A stretch of DNA of 64,000 nt from Sarcophilus harrisii (Eukaryota > Chordata > Mammalia > Dasyuromorphia > Dasyuridae), in the NCBI RefSeq assembly GCF_902635505.1, contig NC_045430.1, forward strand, positions 2,296,677 through 2,360,676. The letters are read 5' to 3'. The notes beneath the pieces were generated by a model. The model was not told the DNA's origin. It did no database searches and saw only the letters and a program-made list of their open reading frames with translations. The number at the start of each line of letters is the position of its first letter. The first letter of the stretch is position 1. Positions 1 to 11,049 of the stretch are shown here, in pieces. A program made the translations under genes and the position numbers.

Positions 1-1373
1 TGTAGGATAATAGCAACCACATAAATAAATAGAGACTCTCAAGGTTAAAAAAAAAAAAAGGCCAAAGGGGATTTATTATGATCTGGAGAGAAAGGTTAAC
101 TCCTAACAGATAAGTGTCATCAATATAGGAGTTCGAAGAACAAACTGAAAAACACAGAAGTCCGATTTCCCCATCTACTCCCTCCCCACACTGCACTTCA
201 TTCCCTTTGTCTGGGGGTAAGACATACTCTTTAAACATGAAGTCTATCCCAGAAACAAAAGAATATTAGTAAATAAAAACTCTTAATTCAAATTTCCTAG
301 AAAACTGTATATAAGGAATTCTATTATGAATTCCAAAGTCATCATAGCCTTTAAAAAGAAGTACTTAGAAGTTAAATTAAGAGAGGATGGAAAACTGAAG
401 GAGAAATGTTCATGCAAGACAACCCAACACCTGCATTTCTTTACCTATAGCTCAACTATTGTAAAGTCTCAAGGCCATATTTCCTTGAGATCTTTACTCA
501 GTTTATCCTATACACCAATAAATAAACCTAAAATAACAACAAGAAATATTTTTATGCACAGCAAATTTTGCAGAGTAGATTACAAATATTTTATTTGATC
601 CTCTGAATCCTAGGAGGTAATATCTCCAATTTACAAAACAAATTGAAACAGATCGGTTAAATGACTTGCCCAGGCTCAAGAGAGACCAATTATTTCAGTC
701 TCGATTTAAAATTTGGTCAGCACTCCATTTACCTAGCTGCCATTCTGGCTGCCTCATGCCATAGGCACAAAGAAGAGATACTAAAATTGGACCATTTTAA
801 TAGCAAACAAAACCCATATAGAAATGGTTCTTTGAAAAGACTAATTGATAAACCTTTTGTCAAAAGATCTAACTGAACAAAACAGCCAATGAACAAAGTA
901 AATTCACACTGCCAGAAGAAAGTAAAAGAACTACCAAATGCATATTGATATGGTTTATGATGTGGGCTTAAGACCAAATGACATGGTTTGAAAACCAAAA
1001 AATATCTGATATAGACACCAGATGATGTAGACACTAAAAGTTAGGGTTTGGTCATGTGAAGAATTCACAATGACATCATTCTCTTTCAAAAATCTAGATT
1101 TATTTAGGGAAGGTTATAGACAAAATGAAGGGATACAATGACAATGGAATGGTAAATAGGAAGCAGAGTGGGAGAACATAATAATTAATGATGAAAGGGC
1201 AAGTTCCTTAGGAACCCAAAAGAGTTAGTGGTTACAGGAAGGAGAAATGAGGTCAGAATGCATAGTGAAGTTACATTGGCCTTGTTTATGAAGAAAACTA
1301 GCCAGAGTGCTGGAGGCTGCTAAGTCTCATGATTCCACAATTCTTAGCAGGAGAAGCTGAAGATTTCTCTTTA
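1..1373. other. No gene seen
   Basis: AT-rich intergenic DNA. A decayed reverse MIR-like core ('aaatgacttgcccaggctca') sits at about 610-690. Short frames lack any family match. Confidence 0.6.
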
Positions 1374-1384
1374 AACATTTAATG

Positions 1385-1578
1385 CCATGTATACTTATTT
1401 TGTATTTAATTTATATTAATATATTTAATGTATAGGCCATCTAGGGGAGGGGTGGGGGAAAGAAGGGAAAAATTGGAACAAAGGTTTTGCAACTGTCAAT
1501 GCTTAAAATTACCCATCATATAACTTGTAAATAAAAAAGCTATTAATATATATAAAATAAAACATTAAAAAAAAAAAC
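1385..1578 (+). mobile_element. Very short L1 3' end with target-site duplication
   Basis: Only the last ~190 bp of an L1 is present: the gccatctaggggaggg block, the 3' UTR end and an A-rich tail. An 11-bp duplication, AACATTTAATG, lies at 1374-1384 and 1579-1589. Confidence 0.88.
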
Positions 1579-1904
1579 AACATTTAATGTGAACTCCCTG
1601 TCAAAACTATATTTAAGATGTTTCAGAGTCTCACTTGGCATACCACTTGGTTACCAAGAGAAATCATCAATCAATTAGGTATTAGTTACCTGTCTCTTGG
1701 AGGTGTGAACTCAAAGGTTGACTCCTCCTCTGAGAGAGTGGGATTGTGGTTTTGACTTTGGAATCCATACTGAATACTCTTGGAATTCCCAAAGTGTGAA
1801 CTCCATTGAGTACTTAAATACATTAGTAAGCTAGAGAATGCTAAGTACCATGCGAAATTAGGCAAGTGACTTATCACTTTGTAAAGGATTTTAACACTTA
1901 GTTA

Positions 1905-2037
1905 ACCTAATTCAGTTTCCTTATCTGTAAGGATAATACCATACCTACACCTAGAGTACTTTTGTCACAAGACTGTATTGAAGGTCAATGGAAATAACTG
2001 ATGTAAAGCACTTCACAAGCTTTAAAAATAATGTCGT
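1905..2037 (+). mobile_element. SINE 3' part
   Basis: 'cagtttccttatctgtaagg' followed by the 'gtaaagcacttcacaagc' tail typical of marsupial tRNA-SINEs. Head absent. Confidence 0.7.
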
Positions 2038-2052
2038 TACTATTCCAATTTC

Positions 2053-2350
2053 AGACAATGCTGATCAGCTGAACAGTGAACAGTATCATGCCTTATGTCA
2101 CAGTATCTCAATGTGAGGGAGAGAGAATGGATAGTGGAAAGCAGGGTAGAAACCCCCAGCTGGAGGGGCAGACAGAGCCTATGAGTGGTAGCTGAGCCTG
2201 GAGATGATGCTGAGAAGCTCCAGGAGTGGCCTCTGGTTGGCATTTGAAGCCCTTCATCACAAGTTGATTCTGGCCAATACCAATACTGCCCCGTTAAGCC
2301 ATTGCATTACACTCAAGGGCACCCCGTTTCTGTAGCAATGTACATTGCCC
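2053..2350. repeat. Inverted duplicate (Dup1, copy at 2 kb)
   Basis: This is the reverse complement of 30219-30501, with roughly 97% identity by eye and a few small indels, including eight extra bases near 2,064. The right edge abuts Dup2 at 2350/2351 with no spacer. The sequence is non-coding. Confidence 0.9.
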
Positions 2351-2975
2351 AAAAATGTATTATTTGACATCTAAGGGAGGGACTAGGGAGCAAGGAGGGA
2401 TAAAAATCTGGAAGACAAAGGTGAATTTTGAAAATTATCTATGCATATCTTTTGAAAAGAGAAAGCTTTAATAACAATTATAAAAAAGTTTAAAATAAAC
2501 TCTGATCATTCATTTATACATTGGAGGCTAAAAATTGCTGTTATACATTTTTTACCTATTTCTCATATATTAAGATGTAACGTTTACATCAGATTTTCTG
2601 TTCTCCTCAGTGCTACATTCATGTTTTTCTTACTAATAAATGCTAGAGTTCAAATCTGCCTTCAGACATTTAACACTTCTAACTGTGTGTCTTTTCCCCT
2701 CCAGGCTTATCAAACTCTAATGTATATTGGGGATTAGGCATCTGAAATCCACTTAGTCCTACTGATTTACTTTTGAATCAAAACCAGATTTGTTAATCAC
2801 TTAATATTTTCAAATTTGGGAATGCAAAACCACTTTTTACCAGTGGTTGTTTTTTGTTTTGGTTTTTGGTTTTGGTTTTGTTTTTTTTTTTAATTCCTGT
2901 AAGATAATTTTAATTCTCTAAGAGAACTACATAGTGAGTTAGCATGCTTTAATTATCTGAACTCAGAAATTACTG
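2351..2975. repeat. Inverted duplicate (Dup2, copy at 2 kb)
   Basis: This is the reverse complement of 39071-39663. The shared part begins with an L1 3' end (about 2351-2480, sense) and runs into about 495 bp of unique flank, so the L1 insertion predates the duplication. This copy has a longer G/T-rich simple stretch near 2,845-2,895. Confidence 0.9.
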
Positions 2976-3089
2976 AGATAGTAGATCAGTTGCCTCCTTA
3001 TTCTTTAGAAATTTGTGGTTTATTTTTTGTAGCCATATCATCAGGAAAATGCCAATATTAAATAAAGATCATGTGTGCTAAGCGAATTG

Positions 3090-3302
3090 TAATTGTTTCA
3101 GTTGCTACAAAACTTTGTGACCCCATTTGGAGTTTTCTTGGCTAAGTTCTGCAATGGTTTGCCATATCTTTCTCCAGTAAATTTTATAGACGAGGAAACC
3201 AGGTTCACAAAGTAGGAAGTGAGAACATATTTGAATTCAGGAAGAGCAGTCTTCTTGACTCAAGGACTGGCACTCCATACTTTAGGGCATACCCTAGCTG
3301 CC
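3090..3302 (-). mobile_element. MAR1-type SINE
   Basis: Reverse orientation: RTE-like tail (GTGACCCCATTTGGAGTTTT), core, then the tRNA-derived head ending CTAGCTGCC. Nearly full length and diverged. Confidence 0.85.
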
Positions 3303-3527
3303 CACATGTCATGTTGCTAAAATGTGTACTTTGGGGGTGTTTAAAGACATTGTCTCTCACAAGGTACTTTGGGAATACATTTTAAACACAATAGGGAGGA
3401 GGTATGTTTACATAGTAGCAGTTGAGTTAACTTCTCTTGCTTTTAATGACCCTGATTTGAATTTTGTTGATAATCATCCAACTAGTCTCAAATCATTAAT
3501 GTTCTTTTAGAACTTGTTACTTTGTTG

Positions 3528-5640
3528 TTTTTTTTTTAAAAATAATAGCTTTTCATTTTCACGATATGTAAAGATACATTCACCTTTGCAACACTTTGTG
3601 TTCCAAATTTTTTCTTCTTCCTTTCCCCACCTCTCAAACAGCAAGGATAAGGCTAGAGCAGAATCCATTCAGCTGAAGCAAAAAAAAGCAAAGTTTTTGC
3701 AAAAACAAAACTAATGTAGCCAGTGGAGTGAAGAAGAAAGATGGGGAAACATTTTTACAGAACCATAAAGTCCTCATGTACAGAGAACTGAATCAAATTT
3801 CTAAGAATACAAGTCATTCTGCAAGTGATAAATGGTCAAAGGATATGAATAGACAATTTGTAGATGAAGAAATTAAAATCACCTATAATCATATGAAAAA
3901 ATGTGCCAAATCAGTATTGATTAGAGAAATTCAAATGACAAGAACTCTGAGGTACAACCTCAAGCCTCTCAAATAGAGTAAGATTACAGAAATAGATAAT
4001 GATAAATGTTACAGGGGACTGGGAAATCTGGGACACTAATGCCTTATTGCTGGAGTTGTAAAATGACCCAACCATTCTGGAGAGTAATATGGAACCATGC
4101 CCAAATAGTTGTAAAACTTTGCTTACTCTTTTATTCAGTAGTGTCACTGCTGAGTCCGCAAATGTTTGTAGCAGCTATTTTTATGTTGGCAAAGAAATGG
4201 AAATTGAATGGAAGCTTATTAATTAGTGAATGGGTAAGTAAGTTATGGTATATGAATGTAATGGAATATTATTATCTTGTCAGAAGTGATGATCAGGCTG
4301 ATTTCAGAAAAGCTTGGATTTACATGAACTGCCATTTTCATATTGTAAAGATGCATTAAAAATGGAAAACATTGGAGTAGCTTAGAAACAAAATAAAAAG
4401 AGCTGCCACAAACATTTGCACATTTGGGTTTCTTTTCCTCCTTTAAGATCTCTTTGGGATATAAGCCCAGTAGAAACACTACCAGATCAAAGGGTATGCA
4501 CAGTTTCATAATTTTTTGAGCATAGTTCTAAACTGCTCTCCAGAATAGTTGGATTCGTTCACAATTCCATCAACAATGTATCAGTGTCCCAATTTTCCCA
4601 CATCCCCTCCAACATTCATCATTATCTTTGGCTGTCATTTTAGCCAATCTGAGAAGTGTGTAGTGGTGTCTCAGAGTTGTGTTAATTTATATTCCTCTGA
4701 TCAGTAGTCATTTAGAGCACCTTTTCATATGTTTAGAAATGGTATTAATTTATTCATCTGAAAATGGTCTGTTCATATCCTTTGACCATTTATCAGTTGG
4801 AGAATGGATTGAATTCTTATAAATTTGAGTCAATTTTCTATATATTTTGGATCCTTTATCAGGATCCTTTAATGTAAAAGGATTTATTTTATTTATTGCT
4901 TCCCCTTTGATCTTGTCTGCATTAGTTTTCTTTGTACAAAACCTTTTTAACTTAATATAATCAAAATCATCTATTTGGTGTTCAATAATGAGGTTTAGGT
5001 CTTCCTTGGCCACAAATTCCTTCCTTCTCCATAGATCTGAGAGGTAAACTATCCTTTGTTCTTCTAATTGCTTATAATATCATTCTATATTTCTAAATCA
5101 TGAACCCATTTTGATCTTACCTTGATATATGGTGTTAGGTATGGGTCAGTGCCTTGTTTCTGCCATACTAGTTTCAAATTTTCCCAGCACTTTTTGTCAA
5201 ATATTGAGTTCTTACCCCCAAAGCTGGGGTCTTTGGGTTTGTCAAACACTAGATTGCTGTAGTTATTGACTATTTTGTCATGCGATCCGAATTTATTCCA
5301 CTGATTGGTTACTCTATTTCTTAGCCAGTACCAAATAGTTTTGATGACTGCTGCTTTTTAATATAGTTTAAGATAGTTTAAGCTCTGGCACAGCTAGGCC
5401 ACTTCATTGGCAATTTTTTCCATTAATCCCCTTGAAATTCTTGACCTTTTGTTCTTCAAGATAAACTTTGTTATTTTTTTCTAGGTCAGTAAAATAGTTT
5501 CTTGGGAGTTTGATTGGTATGGCACTAAATACATAGGTTAATTTAGGTGGTATTGTCATTTTTATTATATTCGCTCAGCCTGTTCTTCATATATTTAAAT
5601 ATTCATGTGCATTGATGTTGGCCAAGCTTGACAATAAAGA
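3528..5640. mobile_element. Mosaic of L1 fragments in both orientations
   Basis: 3528-3660 is a minus-strand L1 3' end starting with poly(T). 3740-4375 reads as forward ORF2 C-terminal sequence (for example the SDKWSKDMNRQF region). 4395-5640 is reverse ORF2, carrying the same region on the other strand. The order forward-then-reverse does not fit a single twin-primed insertion, so nested or rearranged insertions are more likely. All parts are decayed. Confidence 0.8.
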
Positions 5641-6399
5641 AAATTAAAACTAAAGCAATTTTAACTTTCTTCAGTATGGAAGAAAATGTGTAAGAATGTT
5701 GTTGGACATGAACCTCTTTGTTCTTTGTAGATATGAATACCCTGGAAATAAAGTACTTCTAAGCAATCAAAAAGTCTTGGAAGAAAAACAGGACAATATA
5801 AATCTCTTTTTTTTTCAGGGTTAATAAGAATTTATTATTAGATATTCCAAGAACCCTTCTAGGTTTATAAAAGAAATTTTACAAGGTCTTTTCTTTTCTT
5901 TATAAATCTTAAGCAATATCATGCTCTTTATTTCTTTTCCAAGGAAAGATATACATATTTCTCAACATACTAGTCAGTACTTCCTTACAAACTTAGCTGT
6001 ATTTTTAGTTCTAATCAGACACCACAAATGTTTATCTAATGGATGGACTTATCCAACTTCTATTCAAAAGATTTTGTGTCCTTCAAGGAATAGTAGATGT
6101 TGACCTAAGTAGTAGATGTTGACCTAAGTAGTAGATGTTGATCTAAGAGCAATAGATGAAAATGCTATGGAGGTAAATTTGAGATTTATGTGATAAAAGT
6201 CTGCCTAACCTTGATGACTGTCTCAAAAGAGTTTGGGCTCTTTCTCTACTTGTAGGTCTTTAAGTAGATTTTAAGTGACTATTTGTCAAAGTATGTTGTA
6301 AGGGCAAACTTTTACATGTATAGGATGCAGTGTATGGTTAGTAAGGCCCTTTGCAATGTTCTAATTCAGTGACATTATTGACCATGCTACGTATGGTTT
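5641..6399. other. No gene seen
   Basis: AT-rich intergenic DNA between L1 debris and the purine tract; only the 20-bp triplicate at 6,088 stands out. Confidence 0.6.
6088..6147. repeat. 20-bp unit repeated three times
   Basis: TAGTAGATGTTGACCTAAG repeats at about 20-bp spacing; the third copy has ATCTAAG. Confidence 0.93.
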
Positions 6400-6845
6400 T
6401 GGAGGAGAGAGAGATATAGAGAGACAGAGAGAGAAAAGAAAGAGGGAGACACACATTGAGAGAAAGAGATAGAGAGAGACAGAGACAGAGAGGGAAAGTC
6501 AGAGAGAAAGAGAGAGAATCAGAGAGACAGACATAAAAAGAAAGAGAGAAACAGAGGCAGAGAGAAAACAAAGAGGCAGTTAGAGAGAGAGAGCGAGAGA
6601 GCAAAAGAGAGACAGAGAGGGGCCGTGAAGGGGAGGGGGAGAAAGAAAGATGAGGGAGAGATAGAAACAGAGACAGAGAGAAACACAGAGAAAGCGACAG
6701 TGACATATTTAGAGAGAGACAGAGAAAAATAAAATAGGGAGACAGTATGAGAGACACAGAGAAGGAGGCAGGGAAGGATGGAGAGAGGGAGGGAGAGCTA
6801 TAGAGACAGAGAGAGACATAAAGAGAAAGACAGAGACAGAGAGAT
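6400..6845. repeat. Purine-rich (GAGA/ACAGA) tract
   Basis: About 445 bp almost free of T and C on the plus strand, built of irregular GAGA and ACAGAGA words. The frames here are low-complexity and not genes. Confidence 0.95.
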
Positions 6846-6918
6846 GACTATTACAAATGTTGAGATATTGAAAATAACCTCTTAGAGCAGAACATTGCCA
6901 CAGGTTTCATTGTGATAG

Positions 6919-7050
6919 CTGTTGCTCAGTAATTTTTCAGTCATGCCCAACTCTCTGTGGCCCCTTTTGGGATTTCTTGGCAGAGATGCTAGAGTGGTTT
7001 ATCATTTCCATCTCCAATTCATTGTACAGATTGAGGACCTGAGGCAAACA
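6919..7050 (-). mobile_element. MAR1-type SINE, tail half
   Basis: Reverse-oriented RTE-like tail ('cagtcatgcccaactctctg' then 'ggatttcttggcagagatg') without the tRNA-like head. Confidence 0.85.
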
Positions 7051-7495
7051 GGTTGAAGCAGATGATTAAGAACTGCAAGGAGAGGCCATGATGTCATTTT
7101 GCTGAGGGATCTGAGGTGATACAAAGCTGCTGGACCCAATTCTTGTTATGCTGGAATGCTATCTGCATACAACAAGTCTATTCCAATACTGAATATAAGA
7201 GTAAGGAAGTTGTTGTAGGGAGGATGCTAGAGACAGGTGACCTCTGAAATTCAGTACTATAACCTAGATCGACCAGGATCCCAGGCCCCCTTGGAATCCT
7301 AGTTCCCCTTTGTTAGCTAATCATAAAATGTTTTGCGCAATGTTCACCAGCTAGATCTTGGTCCATTTGTGTATTTCTGAATGGGATCAGAGTTAGGACC
7401 TGGGGTCAATCACATGCTTCCTTTCCTGGATATCAAAAAGGAAGGGTCCTTCCTTCTGTGAGCCTAAGGAGAGGGGCTCCTTACAAGTCTCAATA

Positions 7496-8410
7496 TTAAG
7501 CAGGAGGCCCATGCTTGTGCCTACCTCTGGGAGCACAATAGGCTCTGACTATTTGGCTGTCTCTGGAGATCAGAAGGAAGGGGCTGATTGTTGGGAAACA
7601 TAGCACACAAAATGCAGACACATTCACCAGCCACCTGATGGAGTATAGAAAAAAGTTGTGGGATATGGCAAAGATGCAGTTGATTAAGTAAAAGGAGACA
7701 AAAACGAACACCAGCAGCAGGATGGACTTGGTCGCCCGGATCTCTGGGGAGGCTCTGGGGTAGCAGCTGGTCCGGTACAAGTGCTGGACTTGCTTAAAGT
7801 GTTTCCTCAAGCGAATTATCTTGTAGATGCTTATGCATATCATCAGCCCCACACAGAACACATCTCGGAAGGTAGTTAATAATATAAAATGGCTGGTCAC
7901 GTTTTTCCAGGTACAGAAAATGAGGTCAAATGTTAGCACAGAGCTGGTATTACTTCTCCGTGGGCCTGCCATGCCTACAATAATGCCAGCCTCTAAGAAT
8001 AGGCTAAAGACCCAGCAGAAGAGGCAGGAAGAGATGATGTACTTGGGAGCTCTGGCTTTCAGCTCATCCCATGGGGAGGTATTGGGACTAATGACAACTG
8101 CCTGGAAGCCGCTCAGAAGGCAAGTGCTACAGAGAGAACAACTCCGGCTGACTCTCTGAAGATAAAAATCAATTTTGCACCAAGTGTCATCCAGGAAGTC
8201 TTTCACCCCAAATGCAAATATTGTCATTGGGATACCCCTGGAGAGCACAGAAAGGAAGTTGGCTAAAGTTAGCTGGCTGATGATTAGGTTTGTGGCCCTC
8301 AGCTTATGGTTAGTGAAGATGAAAAAAGACAGGAGAATGGAGTTCCCCAGAACTCCAATTCCTGTCTGACAAAGGAAAAGAGTCCCCAGAAATACATGAA
8401 GTGGAATCAT
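7496..8410 (-). CDS. Vomeronasal type-1 receptor (V1R), intact single exon
   Basis: A seven-transmembrane pheromone receptor of the V1R family, expected in the plasma membrane of vomeronasal sensory neurons and coupled to Gi2-type signalling (family knowledge). I chose the ATG at 8410-8408, giving 304 residues; a TTG three codons upstream only extends the frame. Family hallmarks seen in the sequence are GNSILL in TM1, an LTLANFLSVLSRGIP block at TM2, a CSLCSTCLLSGFQAVVISP block at TM3, W-x-x-LKAR-x-PKYI before TM4, R-ATKSILLLV into TM6 and PTISPFLLISRD at TM7. Cysteines in TWCK (first outer loop) and FCTW (second outer loop) can form the usual disulphide. NTS and NVT offer N-glycosylation, the latter at the usual V1R loop-2 place. 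The length is normal and no stop or frameshift is present. It stands alone among repeats, as V1Rs often do. The individual ligand and orthologue cannot be named from sequence. Confidence 0.95.
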   Translation of the reverse strand: MIPLHVFLGTLFLCQTGIGVLGNSILLSFFIFTNHKLRATNLIISQLTLANFLSVLSRGIPMTIFAFGVKDFLDDTWCKIDFYLQRVSRSCSLCSTCLLSGFQAVVISPNTSPWDELKARAPKYIISSCLFCWVFSLFLEAGIIVGMAGPRRSNTSSVLTFDLIFCTWKNVTSHFILLTTFRDVFCVGLMICISIYKIIRLRKHFKQVQHLYRTSCYPRASPEIRATKSILLLVFVFVSFYLINCIFAISHNFFLYSIRWLVNVSAFCVLCFPTISPFLLISRDSQIVRAYCAPRGRHKHGPPA

Positions 8411-8787
8411 TTTGTCCAATCAGAGGCAGAGAACCACAGGAAAAAAAAATCAGAGCAGCAAAATGTTCTGAGGTGACTTCTGTTTCCCACTCATACTGAC
8501 AAATTCATGTTGGATAATCAGAATGTGGCTACTGAACCCCCTCACAGATCCAGGAGTAATCCTGAGATTCTGAAAGGGAGATTATCTTTCCAGCGTTATA
8601 GCTCATAAGTCCCCTGCAGGGTGCTTTTTGCCACGATTTTTAGTTGATATTGTTTAATCATGAAACAAGAAGCTTTTAGAAAAGTAAATTTTCTTTCTTA
8701 TCTACCTATTAAAGTTGTATTTGTTTTTATGCTGAACGTAATATACAATGAACAAAACAGGCATCGCCATATGCATGGTAGAACATG

Positions 8788-9030
8788 ACAGAAGTAGCTA
8801 GGTAGCTGAGTGAAGAGAGAGTTTTGGGACTTGAGGCTGACCTCAGATACTTAGGAGCATTGTGACCTCTGCCTTAGTTCCCATATCTGAAAATGGGGAT
8901 AACAACTGCATCTAACTCTCAGGACTTCTTGTAAGAATCAAAAAAAAAAATAATATTTGTAAAATGCATAACATGGTGCCTTGCAAATATAAAAATTTTA
9001 ATAAATCCTTGTTTCCTTAATAAATCTTTG
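8788..9030 (+). mobile_element. tRNA-derived SINE (WALLSI-like)
   Basis: The head AGCTAGGTAGCTGAGTGAAG, core and tail '...ttgcaaatataaaa' are all recognisable. It lies just upstream of the V1R gene. Confidence 0.75.
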
Positions 9031-9699
9031 TTTTCTTTCTTCTTTCCTTCTAGAATTATACTTGAAAATGCAGATCTCTATTACATTCCATTTTTAAAAT
9101 ATATATATATATATAATACAGTCAATAAAAGGGTACTTGGTAAGGTGGTATACTATGAACAGGGGTATAAAACATTCTCCTAAATGCCCATGACACCATT
9201 TCACAACTTCCTGCAGGATTCAGGGGGAAATGGACTCAAATTTAGAGTCTATATAAAAATGGACTAATTTACAGCTTCTGGAGGTTCTTGCGGCATGGTG
9301 TCATTTTCTGCTCGGTTCTTCGTGGAGCCATGAATTTTCACCCAGTCTGTGCTTGGCACTTAATGCAGACACTGCCAACAGTTCATCTCGGTCTTTCCCT
9401 AGGATATTGGTAGGAAGACAGGAAATTTGTGAGACACAACTTGGACCAAACCTTGAGAGAGAGGAAGCAAGGCGGGGTAGACCAAATCTATTTTTTGTTC
9501 TCAAACTTTCCAGTCATTCCCTTCTTTTCTATCACTAGCTGACTACTTGACTCCAAACCTTTCAATAAATCAATAAACATTGACTAAGTACTTATATGTC
9601 AGGCATATAAGCTAAGAGCTGTAGGTGCAAAAAGAGGAAAAATACAGTTCTTGCCCTCAAGGGTCTTAAAATCTAACCAGGGAGACCATATGCAAGGAG

Positions 9700-10550
9700 G
9701 GGCTTTGAATGTCAAATACAGCATTTTGTATTTGCTTTTGGAGGGCCATATGATTATGTCAGTAGATGCTGGAAAAGTTTTTGTCAAAATCTTAAGTCTG
9801 CATTTCTTCAAAACTCTACAAATTATAGAAATAAAAGGATCTTTACTTAATATAGTCACTTCTATCTATCTAAATAAAAGAGAAATTATTTTATATAATG
9901 GAGAAAACTTAGAAGCTCTTCCAATAACATGACAGGTAATACTAGAATGCCAATTATCATCATTAGTATTTAATGTAGTTCTAGAAATGCAAGCTATAGC
10001 AATAAGACAATAAAGAGGAACATAGGGAGTAGGCATAAGCAAAAAGGAATCTGAATTCATACTTTTTCGAATAATGTGATGGTTTATTAGAAAACCCTGA
10101 ATGGTCAAAATTAATTAAAATAATAAATGCATTGAAATTGTAGAATGTAAAAACCAATATATGTACATCTTCATCACTTCTATATATTATTAATGAAATA
10201 CAGTAAGAAAACTAGAAATAGACATTCTATTTTCAATGACTACCGAAGTGATAAAAGATTTGAGGAAAAAACATTTTTAAATAAAAAAAAATCTTGTGAG
10301 AACATATACCAATATACATCTATATGGATTCTAATATATAGGTGCATAAAGACAAATGCAAGTAATTGGAGAAACTATCTGCCCAAAGGAAGGTCAAACC
10401 AATAATAAAAAATTATCATATACGTACATTAATGAAGTTATTCTGTTCTGTACCAAATTACCAAAGGAAATAGAAAATAATGTTTCAGATTAAACAACTG
10501 AAAGGAAATAATGAAAAAAGTGGGTAGAAAGGGGGGGGTCTATCAGAATC
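9700..10550 (+). mobile_element. Old L1 ORF2 fragment
   Basis: Diverged forward L1 ORF2 sequence around and beyond the reverse-transcriptase core, recognisable from the order of its AT-rich blocks, with many stops. There is no 3' end or target-site duplication. Confidence 0.65.
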
Positions 10551-11049
10551 AGATCTCAAAATCAACTAAAAGTGATTATAGACTTGTCATGATGAGTACA
10601 GATAGACTCATCTGGCTCAATGGATTAGCTGCACATCATACAGAAGAAAATACAGTAACACCTAGTTTAATGACTTCAAAGTTCCCAGTTATTTAGGAAA
10701 GGACTCATTTGACAAAAATAGTTCAGAAAACAGGATAACATTCAGGCAGAAATTAGGAGCAGATTATATGGAAATGGAAACTGCAGAGTAAAGTTTTCTT
10801 TAAGGACAGAAGGCCTGATCTCATTTGTTTACCAGCCCAGGGATTCACTCAGAAAGCACAAAGACAACAAACTAATCCTCATGAATATGAAGGTTAAGAT
10901 GCTAAATAGAATTGAAATTGAAGCATGTCAAGTCTCATGTTGAGAACTGAGATGGACAAACTCAGCTGACATCTTCTATTAGACAATCCTGACAGATTCG
11001 GTACACATTTCAGCCTGTTTTGCTTGGATGATCTGGAATTAAACAACCC

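Noticed and set aside
6338-6757. 139-codon minus-strand Ser/Leu-rich frame
   Set aside because: A reading of the GAGA purine tract; a period-2/4 repeat leaves frames open by chance.
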